Positions 53,411-64,000 of a DNA stretch of 64,000 nucleotides are shown here, piece after piece. The stretch's first letter is position 1, and every line of letters begins with the position of its first letter. Source of the DNA: Aulostomus chinensis (taxonomy: Eukaryota > Chordata > Actinopteri > Syngnathiformes > Aulostomidae); contig JBBMOA010000015.1 of the NCBI GenBank assembly GCA_037954235.1, positions 20,693,299-20,757,298 on the forward strand, given 5' to 3'. Position numbers and translations under genes: made by a program. The notes under the pieces were generated by a model that was given only the letters and a program-made list of their open reading frames with translations, was not told the DNA's origin and ran no database searches.

Positions 53411-54437
53411 CATGGAACGTTGCTTTTATTAGGCTCAGTTCGACAAACAATCCCATAATCCAGGAGAGGGATGAGTGGTTTATGAGTTGTTTTCGTCTTC
53501 TTAGCTATCTCCTCCTGGAATTATGCCACAACCTTGAACCCCAGTTAAGGAGAGAAACCCAGCATTCCAACATCATACCTGTGCCAGTGCAGGTGCTGTC
53601 CACCTTGGGGTTTTTGGCCATCAGGTCCTTTCAGTGGGAGATCGGTGATTGGTCTGGAATAACCCAGCCGTCACTTAGCCTAACTATGCCACCAGTTTTG
53701 AGAGCGATCAGTTCCCACTGTGCTGAGTATATTTCAATTCCCATATCATGATGCTCAGCAAACTGTGATTAAAGGGGAATTTTATGAGATTGCCGAGATT
53801 CCAAATGTGATTGGAGCGATACATCAATAGCAAAAATTACAAATCCATTAATATTAAAGTAATCAGTGATTCCAAAATGAGTGTTCTGAATCTGGTAGCC
53901 CGATGGCCTGGAGGCATGCACGGCTCGTTCATTTTCCAAAACAGCAGTGTAGGTACTTGGTTACAAGAGTTATTGCATGGTTAGAGTCATCTTATTGGTG
54001 AGTTACGCACACAATTATTTTAATTGTTGAACACATAGCTCTAACAATTTGATGTGATTAATTTAGGGGACAAAGGCTATCCTCTTGCCAAGGACCTCAT
54101 TATGCCCCCATGGGTCACAGTGGAATGCTGCATAGGGCTCCTTAAGGGCAGGTGGCTCTGTCTCAGGTCAGCAGGGGGAACCCTGCTTATACCCCATTAA
54201 AGGTGTGCAGTATTATCCTGGCATGTGGAGTTTTCCATAATATTGCACAAAAGCATGGGGTGCCATTTGAGGACCTGCACCCAGAGAACCCCCTGCCTAG
54301 CTAGGAACCCTCAGGAGGAGAGAGGAACTGATTCGGAACTTTTAACATTCAGTGATATGTTTGGATAAACAATGTCCTTTCAAAAAGAGATTAAATTTAG
54401 TGAACATTTATTTTACATTTTCAGGCTCTTATGTGTG
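53411..54437. other. No gene seen, ~1 kb
   Basis: Right flank of the LTR element. The frame 53374-53751 begins inside the LTR and has no domain. Nothing else recognised. Confidence 0.45.
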
Positions 54438-55105
54438 TCAATCAATGTGGTGTTGATTGCCTGAAGTAAGGTTAATTTCCGCTATCCAACTGCACATCTC
54501 CCTTTGCCCTTGTAGGACTTTGGCAGTTAACACAGAGAGACATGGTGGTATACCTGCATGCGGGGAAGAGATGCGCCGCTGCGTTGTTGGCTGGCCTTGG
54601 GAAGACTGGGCAATTTTGGAGTCCCCTTTGAAGCCTTCTGGTTCATCTGGTCCAAAATAAAGTTTGATGAAATAAATAAACCACACTTGTGATTACTTAA
54701 CATTCACCAAAAGCAATTTCACTGTTTACAAATATTAGGGATGCCCTTTTTTTAACCATTGCCATGCACTGACTCGGGTGTATTGGTGTCTTTTCCACCC
54801 GCAATGCCCGAAATGGAAGAAGAGCCACTCTCTCCTCCAAGGCCATTAGAGGTGGGTGCGACCTGCCCTAACCATCAGAAATGTAGAAACTTAAATATTC
54901 AAACCTCTTTCATAGTCCAATCAACTGTGGAAATGCTGTTGACCGCAGCTGTGATCTCTCTCCACACTGCATTTCTTTGCTTGCCTTTTACACCTGATTT
55001 AAGGCTACCAAACAAAATCACACAGTGCGTGTCTACCAGACTCATGAGTGTGTCCATTTCAGCCTCTGAAAAGTTATTTTTATTTGCTGGCTTGCATCTC
55101 TCCAC
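54438..55105 (-). pseudogene. Myb/SANT-like DNA-binding gene, decayed
   Basis: From an ATG at 55105 the frame reads NFSEAEMDTLMSLVDTHC, LFGSLKSGVKGKQRNAVWREITAAVNSI and DWTMKEV. This matches the first helices of the Myb/SANT-like family found in NAIF1-type proteins and in accessory proteins of Harbinger transposons. It stops after KEV, at 54899, before the expected third-helix KWxDLK segment. Further along, other frames give PPLMALEERVALL and SISGIAGGKDTNT, then VLQGQREMCSWIAEIN before a stop at 54438, which would suit the C-terminal part. A host gene copy cannot be ruled out, but shifts and the lost segment point to a dead one. Confidence 0.55.
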
Positions 55106-56955
55106 GTGTAAACTCTAGGGGTGCGGCTTTCAAACCGTGCATGTATACGGGCGTGATAATGATAATTACGATTGATTTCAGCCACCAAATTGATCAACAG
55201 CCACTCATTCTTATGTTGAGATTGGTGTGATACTCATGTTTCGTAAATCACACGTGAGTCCTGTTGTACGCCGATTGCTTTGCTCATATTTGCTCTGGTT
55301 TGTACGCTCATTTGATAAATGGGGGCCATTAGAATGGCTTTGTGAAGAATGCCCGCTGCTGCTTTCAATTCATGTAGTTGCTGCAAACTTCAAACTACAA
55401 GAACTTTGGACTTCCTGAGCTTGAAGAAATGAATCCACTACTGCAGCGGCAAATGGCTACAGTTTTGAGATAAACAGTAGACGGAGCAGTAAGGCAAGGG
55501 TATGAGAGCTTCTAACACCGATTTGCTTCAGAGCTGAAACCTACTGGCTTCAAATGTTTTTCTGATTATAGCAGAACAGCAATGGTGTATTTTTGATTGT
55601 TCTTATCTTTGTATCTTGATTTTCAGGGCAGGTCAGAGTCAGCTTTTGGAGGAATTCAATCTGACAACACTTAGAGGCAGCCAATCACGTAAGCTAAAGA
55701 TCATCTATCCTCTGACTTAAGGTCTTTGCAGCAGCACAGCAACAGCAGTCAGTTTCTGGTTTGTCTCCATTTGTTTTGCATGGAGAAGAGGAAATAAAGG
55801 GAAAGTAGGGGTGTCATTAGATATTAGATTGGGAAGGACTAAAATGTGTCCATCATGCTATAAGAGAGAAATCGTTCGATCATGCTACAATGCCAGTTCA
55901 CTCAGTTGCAGTCCCATGCTCATACATGACACATTCAAAATTTCTTAGCCACATCATTCTATTTGTCCATGCTCATTGCTGCTCACAGACTCACTGCCAG
56001 GTCAAAAGCAAGAACTAATAAAGTTGGATTTTAAGATACTTAACGTGTTGTGTAAGCAACAGACATTTTAAGAATATGTGTAAATATTGATAGGTTGTGT
56101 GTGTGTGTGTGAGAGAGGGAGAGAATTTGAGGTTTTGATTATAACGGTACAGTTTGCGTAATGTTGTTATTAGTTTAAATCATGGTTGTAGCATTGCTTT
56201 TTTTCTGAATCTAAAAATAGATTTTCAGATGTCATTGAAAATTTTCAATTTTCTCTCTCTACCAAATATTTCTTAACTGCAAGCACAAGCAGGCCTATCT
56301 GTTGCCATCTAAAAAAAAAAAAAAAAGCTACAACAGATCAGTTGAGCATTTTCTCAACCAGACTGAAGCCAAGTTTTACTTCAGGTCTCACATAAGACAT
56401 ATCAAGCATTAGTCATCAATGAGCTCCTGTTACTCAGCTGAGAAACAAATCACAGAAAGCCAGGGGATGTTGCACAGTCAGTGAATGGATGACAGGTTTC
56501 ACAGTTGTGTTGAGGAGAGGTTAATAGGTGAAGGGAGAGAGGCAGCCCACCTTTGTGGCCATGGTGTGCTGACAGATAGGATTACTTACAACCAGCACCC
56601 AAAACCCTGCACCCAAGAGGGGGAACCCCACAGTGGAGAACAGGCCCAGGCTCATCAGGTTGGCCCAACAGCAGAAGACAAAACTGGACACAATCTTGAT
56701 TCCACAGAGAACAGTGAGTTGGAGAGTGCCGGCCATGTCAATTCCGGAGTCACCATAGCCAGTGGCAAAACTGTTTCTAAATGGAAGGGTTCAGATTTTC
56801 TTGAAGCCTATTCCTATTTGATACTTAACACAGATGCCAGTAAATGGTAGAGTTCCTCTCCAGCAAAATCCATCCTTTTGGTTGGGCAAAAAACAAATGT
56901 CTGGTCATTAGAGTCACAAGTACAGTACTTGTACAAGCTGACTAACGCTCACTAA
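55106..56955. other. No recognised gene; one 121-codon frame of unknown meaning
   Basis: Contains TTTGATAAATGGGGGCC near 55311-55327, which resembles a Harbinger-type terminus next to the Myb gene but without a partner. There is a short (GT)n at 56098-56110 and an A run at 56311-56327. The plus frame 56485-56850 is hydrophilic and resembles nothing I know. Confidence 0.4.
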
Positions 56956-57761
56956 AACCCCTTTCACACAGAAACACACCAGTCAAAGCGGGTTTTTGTA
57001 CCCGCATTTGCTTGGCTTTAGGGCGCATTCAAGCTTCCAGCAGATGCGGGTCTGAGCTCCCGCTGTGAAGGCTGTGTGCACTCTATGTTTTTCTCTCACG
57101 TACATCATTGCCCTGACAACATCATCATTATACAAAAAAGTGCGCCGTGTCTCAAAATGTTGGTGATGTTCCCATAAATCACTGTGTCCTGTATGGTTCC
57201 AGAAATCTGCCGCCGGATGGCGAGCAGCTCGCGGACTTCACGATCTTGCCAGTGCGCTGCCATGACGATAAAAAAATGAGTAAGATCGCTATACAAGCTG
57301 TTTATAAACACAGTTGCGCCTGCGCAGTTCATGTCAGGGTTCCCCATTGGTGGGAGTTTCCGAGCATAGATTAATTCACATAAGATATTCACATGTAAAT
57401 TGTTTGAAAAAAAAGGAGTGAAATACAGTCTTGGGGACATTAACAGGAAGACTGATCTTATGGCAGAGGCCAAAACTGGTTTGAAAGATGAATGAGCAGC
57501 TCTTGCAGCACAGCCCAGCCCAATTTTTTTTATTTATTGATTTTTTCCGGAGCTTCCACAATAACAGCCTGAAAGGCAACACAGTGACAAAATCAGAATG
57601 CGACAGGAAGGTCGCAGGAAACCTGAGACTACACGGATTGCCTTTCACACTGAAGGAAAGCCGAGCAGAGCCAAGGCGAGCCGCTAAACACCCGAATCGA
57701 TCCTTTCAGAGTGCCCAAAACCAATGTTCACCTGCGTTTTTGGTGCAGTTTGAAAGGGGCT
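56956..57761. mobile_element. 806-bp PIF/Harbinger-like DNA element
   Basis: The left end is AACCCCTTTCACAC; the right end on the minus strand is AGCCCCTTTCAAAC. TAA flanks both sides (56953-56955 and 57762-57764), the 3-bp duplication preferred by PIF/Harbinger. It contains a Myb/SANT-like remnant on the minus strand. Both ends carry related words after the terminal block. No transposase is present. Confidence 0.75.
57105..57263 (-). pseudogene. Myb/SANT-like N-terminal fragment
   Basis: ATG at 57263. MAAHWQDREVRELLAIRRQI, then GTIQDTVIYGNITNILRHG, fits the trihelix/Myb-like domain (W-x-x-x-E-V-x-x-L-L) of transposon accessory proteins. About 53 codons remain before the frame loses similarity. 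Its place inside a TAA-flanked TIR element supports a Harbinger origin. It is a remnant, unlike the gene at 54438-55105 in sequence. Confidence 0.6.
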
Positions 57762-57792
57762 TAAAACTTCCTCAACAACATCCTGGATCCTT

Positions 57793-58115
57793 GGAGCCTA
57801 TCCCAGCATCTACGGGCGAGAGGCGGGGTTCACCCCGGACAGGTCGCCAGTCCATCGCAGGGCCAACATACAGAGACGAACAACCATTCACACTCACATT
57901 CATACCTACGGTCAATTTAGAGAATCCAATCAGCCTAGTCCCCAATTGCATGTCTTTGGACGGTGGGAGGAAGCCGGAGTACCCGGAGAGAACCCACGCA
58001 GGCACGGGGAGAACATGCAAACTCCACACAGAAAGATCCCGCGCCCGAGCCGGGACTCGAACCCGGAACCCTCTTGCTGTGAGGCCAGTGCTAACCAGTG
58101 CACCACCGTGCAGTC
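57793..58115 (-). repeat. tRNA-derived SINE, tail end lost
   Basis: On the minus strand: head with A-box-like GGTGCACTGGTTAGCAC, B-box GGTTCGAGTCC and the full body to GGGATAGGCTCC. The (ATGG)n tail is missing. This is the copy with the most CG dinucleotides kept, so possibly the youngest. Confidence 0.85.
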
Positions 58116-58254
58116 ATTTTATCCACATATCTGGCTAAATTGATTCTGCTCAGGTCTCTGTCCTTAGGTCCCTGCACACTGCTCTCCCTTGCATCGTGAA
58201 CCTGAAGGCATAACTGCTCAAACAAATAAAGGGAACACATATCAGATCATCAAT

Positions 58255-58715
58255 AGAAGAGACCATGTCTCCCCTCTACTGGCTTCTCTGCATTGGCTCC
58301 CTGTCAAATTCAGAATAGAATTCAAAATTCTCCTTCTAAGATAAAAAGTCCCCAACAATCAGGCACCTTTACATTTGACAGAGCTCATTGTCCATTATTA
58401 CCCAGCTAGAACCCTTTGCTCCCAGGTTGCAGAGTTACTTGTGGTTCCTAGAGTTTCTAAAAGTAGAATGGGAGCCAGAGCCTTCAGCTATCAAGCGCCC
58501 CTCCTGTGGAACTGTCTCCCAGTTTCATTCCGGGATGCAGACACTCTCTTTACGTTAAAGAGCAGACTTAAGACCTTCCTTTCTGATCAGGCTTATAGTT
58601 AGGGCTGCTTAGGCTGGCCCTTAGATATGCTGCTATAGGCTTAGACTGCTGGGGGATCTCCCATGGTGCACTGGCCTTCTCTCTCCTCCTCTCTTTCCTC
58701 CTATATGTGTCATAT
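58255..58715 (+). mobile_element. L2 copy A-type 3' fragment
   Basis: Nearly identical to 3491-3952: the end of RT (HWLPV region, a broken middle, then TELIVHYYPARTL to FLSDQAYS at 58375-58602) and the start of the 3' UTR. The 5' side is truncated as usual for LINEs. The 3' side is cut at TCATA, before a short AACAGTGATGGGAATAACG sequence (58720-58785) that looks like the end of a fish DNA element. Confidence 0.88.
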
Positions 58716-58789
58716 TTCAACAGTGATGGGAATAACGCTTTTACTAACAGTGTTACTTTTGTCAGTAACGGGTACGGCATGTTGACCCG

Positions 58790-60675
58790 AATGGGTCCTG
58801 ACTGTCTGTGCTCATGTTCTGAACAGCAGTTCAGAGTACCCACCCTTTTTGGAGTCCCTGGGAAGGGTGCTGGATAGCACCACAACTGGGGACTCCATTG
58901 TACTACGAGGGGATTCACATGGGCATGACAGCGTGACCTGGAGGGGCGTGATTGGGAGGAATGGCAGGCCTGACCTGAACCCCAGTGGTGTTCGGTTATT
59001 GCATGTCTGTGTGAGTTGCTGTTTGTCCATAATTAACACCATGTTCGGACATAAGGTTGTCCATGGGTGCACGTGGCAACAGGACATCCTAGGTCATAGG
59101 TCTATGATGGATTCTATAGATATATCATCTGATCTGCAGCTGTATGTTCTGGACATTTGGGTGAACAGAGGAGCTGAGCTGTCAACTGCTGGCCAATCTC
59201 TGGCCCATAAGTCACCAAGGTAGTAAAACAACTCTGTGGTGGCAGAGCTCCGAGGGTGGATGAGATCCACCCTAGGTATCTCAAGGCTCTGGATGTTGTA
59301 GGGCTGTCTTGGTTGACACGTCTCTGCAACATTGCGTGGACATGGGGGGCGGTGCCTTTGGAGTGGCAGACTGGGGTGGTGGTCCCTATCTTTAAGAAAG
59401 GGGACCAGAGGGTGTGTTCCAACTGTCGGGGGGGTCACACACTCCTCAGCCTCCCTGGAAAGGTCTATGCCAGTATACTGGAGAGGAGGCTCAGGGTGAT
59501 ACTTGAACCTCAGATTGAGGAGGAGCAATGTGGTTTTCATCCCGGCTGTGGAACTGTGGATCAGCTCTTCACCAACCCTAGGATGCTGGAGTTTGCCTAA
59601 CCAGTCCACATGTGCTTTGTGGATTTGGATAAGGCTTATGACCGTGTTTCCCAGGAGCACCCTGTAGGGGGGTACTCCAGGAGTATGGGGTGGATGGCCC
59701 CTTACAAAGGGCCATTCAGTCTCTCTACCGGAGGAGTGAGAGTCTGGTCCACGTTGTCGACAGTAAGTCGGACTTGTTCCCAGTGAGGGCTGGACTCTGC
59801 CAAAGCTTCCCTTCGTCACCATTTCTGTTCATAACTTTTATGGACAGAATTTCTAGGCACTGCCAGGTGGTGGAGGGGGTCAGGTTTTGTGGCGGGAAGA
59901 TGTCGTGCTTTTTGCGGATGATGTGGTCCTCTTAGCGCCATCAAGCCACAACCTCCAGCTATTGCTGGGGCAGCCAAATGTCAAGCGGCAGGGGTGAGAA
60001 TCAGCACCTCTAAGTCTAAGGCCATGGCCCTCAGCCAGAACAGGGTGGCCTGCTCATTCCAGGTTGGGGGGGGGGGGGGTGGTCCTGCCTCAGGTGGAGG
60101 AGTTTAAGTATCTCGGGATCTTGCTCATGAGTGAAGGTAGGATGGAGCGTGAGATTGACTGGCGGATTGGGGTTTACATCAGCAGTAATGCAGGCACTAA
60201 GCCAGTCTGTTGTGGTGTAAAGGGATCTAAGCCAAAAGGCAAAGCTCTTGATTTACCGGTCAGTCTACGTTCCAGCCCTCACCTATGGCCATGAGCTCTG
60301 GGTAAGAACTGAAAAACGAGATTGTGAATACAAGCAGCTGAAATGAGTTTCTTCCACAGGGTGGCTGAGCTCTCCCTTAGAGATAGGGTGAGAAGCTTGG
60401 TCATTTGGATGGGACTCAGAGTAGAGCTGCTGCTCCTCCATGTTGAGATGTGTCAGTTGAGGTGGTTCAGACATCTGGTGAGGGTGCCTCCTGGACGCCT
60501 CCCTTAGGAGGTTTTCCAGGCAGGTCAAAAAAGGAGGAGGTGGCCAGGGCCGACCTAGGACACCTCCAGAAGAGCTGGTAGAAGTGGCTGGGGAGAGGGC
60601 GGTCTGGGTTTCCTTGCAAAGGCTGCTGCCCTGCGACCCGGATCCAGATAAGCGCAGGACAACAAACGAACAAAT
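58790..60675 (+). mobile_element. Rex3-like LINE (RTE clade), copy B
   Basis: 5'-truncated copy starting in the endonuclease (GGTCCTGACTG..) and running through RT to the 3' end near GATAAGCGCAGGACAAC. It contains TGGCAGACTGGGGTGGTGGT at about 59364, a well-known Rex3 primer sequence. Many stops and a G run at 60065-60078 break the frame. No target duplication was seen. Confidence 0.88.
59256..60500 (+). pseudogene. Rex3 reverse transcriptase, broken
   Basis: The frame 59256-59600 gives DEIHPRYLKALD, WQTGVVVPIFKKGD, LLSLPGKVYASILERRL and EEEQCGFHPGCGTVDQL. Later frames give FVDLDKAYDRVS, ESLVHVVDSKSDLFPVRAGL, FADDVVLL (the catalytic pair intact) near 59914-59937, and EEFKYLGILLMSEGRMEREIDWRIG. 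The C-terminal part, to about 60500, resembles the SLRDR and QLRWFRHLVRVPPG blocks. The order matches copy A and RTE-clade RT. At least four frame changes rule out function. Confidence 0.87.
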
Positions 60676-61030
60676 TCAAATAACCCAAACTTCTAATGTT
60701 GCAAGTGAAACCTAACCTCTTGTTTTGTTTCGGTTTCATATGATTCATTTAACAAAAAATTAAGTATGAATGCAGTATACTTGGTGTGTTATTACATGTG
60801 GGGGGATATTTAAAAGATAATTTTAAAGTTGTAAGAGAATTTTTTTTTTAGGTAATTTCCCCACAGAACTTTTAGAAAGATGCAGAATGAAAGTCTTAAT
60901 TTCACGAACATATCTGATCTAAGTAAAGACATCACTTTGTTCACTATCACTTTTATTTCACCTTGAATAATGAGGTGCACTGTTATTAATTATGATTACA
61001 GAATAAGAAATTTTTATGAATGCAATGCAC
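60676..61030. other. No gene seen
   Basis: AT-rich spacer between Rex3 copy B and the 3' end of the host gene. A second TTTATT (minus AATAAA) lies at 60952-60957. Confidence 0.45.
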
Positions 61031-61740
61031 AAATCAACAGCAGACCAAACTTTATTTGGCCTAAAAGGGCCATAAATAAAATTTTATTCTCTCAAAATAT
61101 TAACAAGCCACAGAAAGTCCACAGCTGTCCACCACACAGCACTTTAAAATATCTCCTTCTGGTTCAGTTCACAAACACTCATCTGAGATCCACTGATAAA
61201 TCTGAAGGCCCTCTTCCTCACTTCCTTAGAAAAATAAAACAAAACTTGGTAATACTGTACCAAACTGGAGGGTGAGTAGCGGGGTGAGTCTTTTCACGCA
61301 GAGGAGGGTGCTTGGAGAAAAGTCAAGGAGCATGTTTGAGGAAGCTTGACTCAAAAAGCAACAACAATAATAAACTAGGAAAACCCTCAAACTTGTGTTT
61401 TTTGTTTTGTTTCGCAAAGCTGAAGCAGAATGTACTCGGCTTCCAACTGCTGCAGGGTTGTTTCTGGTTTCCATTAAGTTATCCTTTCTCATTTCTTTTC
61501 TTCTTCCCCGACAGTCTCCTCTCCTTCCTCTGTTGAGTTTTTGCTTAAAATAAATGAAATATTATTTTTATAATGATAAAACCTACAGCAGCAAAAGAGT
61601 AACAGAGGAATAACAGCTAGAAAGCGGGTGACCTCTGGATTGATAAGGAAGGCAAGGGTTAAAAGAGGTCCATGGATTTACGTCCAGGGTTAGCCTAGGA
61701 TTAGGGAGAGTGTCTGGCTTCTGATGCTGCCAGTCAGTGC
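61031..61740 (-). other. Probable 3' UTR of the host gene
   Basis: Lies directly after the stop at 61741-61743 on the minus strand. It is AT-rich, non-repetitive and non-coding. It would end 10-30 bases past the AATAAA at 61051-61056. Confidence 0.5.
61051..61056 (-). promoter_or_regulatory. Candidate polyadenylation signal
   Basis: Minus strand AATAAA, ~690 bp after the stop codon of the host gene. A second candidate lies at 60952-60957. Confidence 0.45.
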
Positions 61741-61913
61741 TCATCTCCCCTGGGTGGGCACCGTGCTAAGGGCAGCCATGATGTGGCTGAAACGCTCACA
61801 CAACTCCAGGGTGGAGTATATGGGCAGCTTGGGGGGGTCATGGAGGCTTTTAATCTCTGTTGAGCAGTCCAGTAACTTGGGGAGGAAGTCTGTGAGCTTC
61901 TCCTGGAGGTTGG
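61741..61913 (-). CDS. Host gene of unknown identity, last coding exon
   Basis: On the minus strand a splice acceptor (CTCTTTGTTGACAG) precedes the exon at 61913, which reads NLQEKLTDFLPKLLDCSTEI, KSLHDPPKLPIYSTLELCER, FSHIMAALSTVPTQGR, then TGA at 61743-61741. Two bases at its start complete a codon with the last base of the previous exon, so the phases agree. The text looks like ordinary conserved vertebrate protein: mostly helical, no repeats, no transposon motif. It would be cytosolic or nuclear by look, since no signal or membrane segment is present. I do not recognise the gene, and do not assign a function. Confidence 0.75.
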
Positions 61914-62579
61914 CTGTCAACAAAGAGATAAAAGGTTTCATTGACAGTCAGAGGGATAATATCTTCTGTAGGGTACAACAGTGCAACGGGTAAAAAAAAC
62001 ATAACAAAAAACAAACAATTATCAAACAGTAAATATATGTCTAGGTGATAAAAGTCAGCTTTTCCTTAACAAAACCCAAGAACAAGTTCTCCATAAACTG
62101 ATTCAAGCTGGAGCCTCTTCAGAAGTGTCTCCATCAACAAACTAGTTTTCATGAGAATTCTCTAAACATTTCTTAGAAAAATCTTAAAGGATGGCCTTTT
62201 CATTGCATGAGTTCAAAATCAGTGTATTATAATACCTGATCCATGCTGAAGTTTGTGTTGGACCTAATAAATTACAGAGGCACTTATTGCTGAGAATTTC
62301 TGCAAACTGATTAGAGAGTTACCCTGGTTCACATTGTGGAAGAGATTCAGTTAATATTTGAATGCATTTCCAATCATTGAGTCTTCATAAAAAAATAGAC
62401 CAAACAAAAGATGATGCTACACAGCATCAGAACCTGTATAATATCTGAAGAGAGCAGTGGCCTGGCTGTGAAGATCTTTGGGTGGGGAAGGTTGGACTAG
62501 TAACCACGACTCCAACTCTTAAGAAATATAGAAATATCTAATGGGGCTGAATCTGCCCCTTTTCCCTGTAAGGACTCAC

Positions 62580-62772
62580 ATTCCATCTCTTGGCCCAGGT
62601 AGGAGCACCAGCGGTTTCTCATGTCCTCCACTGCCAGCATATCCTTCTCTGTGTCGTGGACCAGCAGCAGAGGGATGCAGGGCACCACCAGCTCATTCAT
62701 TATGCCCAGCCCGGTTGCAACGTCATGTTCTTCTCCTGATTCAAACATGGCAGCCGCTTGCTCATTTAATTT
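62580..62772 (-). CDS. Host gene of unknown identity, penultimate exon
   Basis: On the minus strand an acceptor (TGCCTTCTCATAG) precedes AAATTAAATGAG at 62772, and a canonical donor GTGAGT follows at 62579-62574. The exon is 193 bp and enters in phase 0, leaving one base for the next exon. It reads KLNEQAAAMFESGEEHDVAT, GLGIMNELVVPCIPLLLVHD, TEKDMLAVEDMRNRWCSYLG, QEME. The intron to the last exon is 666 bp. The ATG at 62748 is internal, not a start. Earlier exons must lie beyond 62.8 kb, and probably outside the window, because 63.04-64.0 kb is a transposon. Confidence 0.78.
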
Positions 62773-63040
62773 CTATGAGAAGGCAGACACGAATGGGTCT
62801 CGTAAGTCTTTCACAAACAACCAACCAAACAAACAACACTCATACACACACTGATACAACAAAACACAACAGTTTCCTTCAAACATCTCATGGCTGAAGC
62901 ATTTTATAAGTTGTTTGTTTGCACTCTTGTGTAAATACATGAACTCATACTACGTACAAATCTGCATCATGATGTCATTACTGCTGCATTATCTGATCTG
63001 ATTGTGTGTGCCTCTCATCCTCTCTAACCCAATGGACAAT

Positions 63041-64000
63041 ATTAAAGGTCCCCTAGAATGAAAATCATCGTTTTGGTGTTTTCGGTGTTTATTCAACGTC
63101 CCCCAGTTGTGGCGAACACACACGAAGTGTGAGGCAGTGTCATAACCTCTGTTTGAAGAAGGGAAAATGGACAAATGCGTTTTTGGCTGAAGTGTTACGT
63201 CACAGTTCAGTCAGTGCCCCCCCCCCCCCCCCCCCTCCACTCGCACACACTGAACCCACCCCTTTCACACATGCCCCTTCGACATATTTCAGGAGGGGGC
63301 GATTATGCGAGTGAGCTGAGTGAGCGCAGCTCTCTCGTGTCGCTCACTTGCGCCCCACAAACTGGAGACTACTGCAGCAGCAGCACTGACTGAGCAGATT
63401 GATTGAATGAATGGCCTCGATAGAATTGAGACCTTTGTTTTATCTGCGCTGTCTGTCGCTAGCTGGCCTGGCCTGGCTTGAGGGGGAAGGAATCTCGCCA
63501 GCCAGGCAGGCTACCAAGGGGCCAGGCCACCGGGAAAAATGCCGGTTGTCCCGATGGCCACCCCGCCACTGCATATGTGGCTGGATCTGCAACTGGGCCA
63601 TGGCTACTTGGTATCTTATCTTACGAATGTTGTTGTATGATATGGAATGTTGTCAATTGACAGTAGCAGTCGCACTTAGCACCGGCGACAGTTAGCCGAG
63701 AAAGTGGGAGTAGTTTCTTTTCAGTGACAGTGAGGGCAGCCAATCACCGAGTAGTAGTTAAATGAGGTTGCCGTCATCGCCGTCAACTCATGCACTTGCA
63801 TAAATAATGAGGTTGCCAGATAAGGTTAGAAACGACGCCAATAGGGACAAACGACGCATTCTAAACCCAACATGGTAACATAGTGGTTTCAAAGAGCCTT
63901 TTAGGAAGCTTCTGAGCCATGACAGACCCAACCTTTTTTTGTGGGGTTACATATCACACCACAGAACAAGAATTAATACCCCGTTCAACCACTCTATGGC
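63041..64000. mobile_element. Non-autonomous DNA element running off the right edge
   Basis: Starts TTAAAGGTCCCCTAGAATGAAAATC, which I recall as the terminus of a fish element family with AAAGGTCCC ends. The GC-rich middle (63180-63720) and following sequence also belong to such elements. A poly-C run of ~27 lies at 63208-63234. The frame 63411-63695 has no domain and is probably chance. The right terminus is outside the window. Confidence 0.5.

Noticed and set aside
56485..56850. 121-codon hydrophilic frame
   Set aside because: No recognisable domain, no clear splice sites, no neighbour gene; kept only as a note.
57488..58138. 216-codon plus frame
   Set aside because: Runs from the Harbinger-like element into the antisense of a SINE; no biological protein expected.
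63411..63695. 94-codon frame near the right edge
   Set aside because: Inside a non-autonomous DNA element; Trp/Cys-rich chance frame.

Overview
The window reads as nuclear DNA of a ray-finned (teleost) fish. Two RTE-clade elements match Rex3, three L2-clade LINEs are present (two carry an esterase-type ORF1), and tRNA-derived SINEs with (ATGG)n tails recur. The only convincing host gene is a pair of GT-AG spliced terminal exons at the right end. Nearly everything else is transposable-element DNA at different stages of decay. I see no bacterial operon, CRISPR array, rRNA gene or free-standing tRNA gene.

Layout. 1-4468: L2 LINE copy A. 4.8-6.3 kb: SINE pieces and the left arm of a ~0.79-kb inverted repeat, whose right arm is at 14.8-15.6 kb. 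8418-13481: an LTR element with a SCAN-like gag, whose RNase H runs straight into the 3' LTR (Gmr1-like architecture); a 607-bp DNA element sits in that LTR. 15949-20050: a minus-strand Ty3/Gypsy wreck containing a small inverted segment of itself. 20.2-21.9 kb: two SINEs. 25247-27514: Rex3 copy A with a 15-bp target duplication and an L2 tail inserted in it. 27552-31197: L2 copy B, almost intact. 31.2-33.6 kb: SINEs.

33633-53410 is one old plus-strand Ty3/Gypsy element blown apart by nested insertions. A minus-strand Ty3/Gypsy (36779-42264) and an L2 LINE (42477-47439) sit in its RT gene. A hAT-like element (47672-48402) sits between RT and RNase H, and a TIR element lies inside an intron-like segment of its 3' LTR. 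Its two LTRs differ by what looks like an exact GT-AG splice.

54.4-55.1 kb holds a decayed Myb/SANT gene and 56956-57761 a Harbinger-like element. A SINE, an L2 scrap and Rex3 copy B follow up to 60.7 kb. 61.0-62.8 kb carries the last two exons and 3' UTR of a minus-strand host gene I do not recognise. From 63.04 kb a DNA element runs off the edge.

The TE genes explain the layout. LINE ORF2 proteins (endonuclease plus RT) make the LINE copies and probably the SINEs. LTR-element gag/PR/RT/RNase H/IN made the LTR copies. The short TIR elements must have relied on transposases encoded elsewhere. No autonomous element here looks fully functional; L2 copy B (one poly-C frameshift) and the nested Ty3 (long open frames but no YxDD) are closest. 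I found no clearly new biological system. The items most worth checking are the LTR with spliced and unspliced forms, the SCAN-gag element, and the unnamed host gene.
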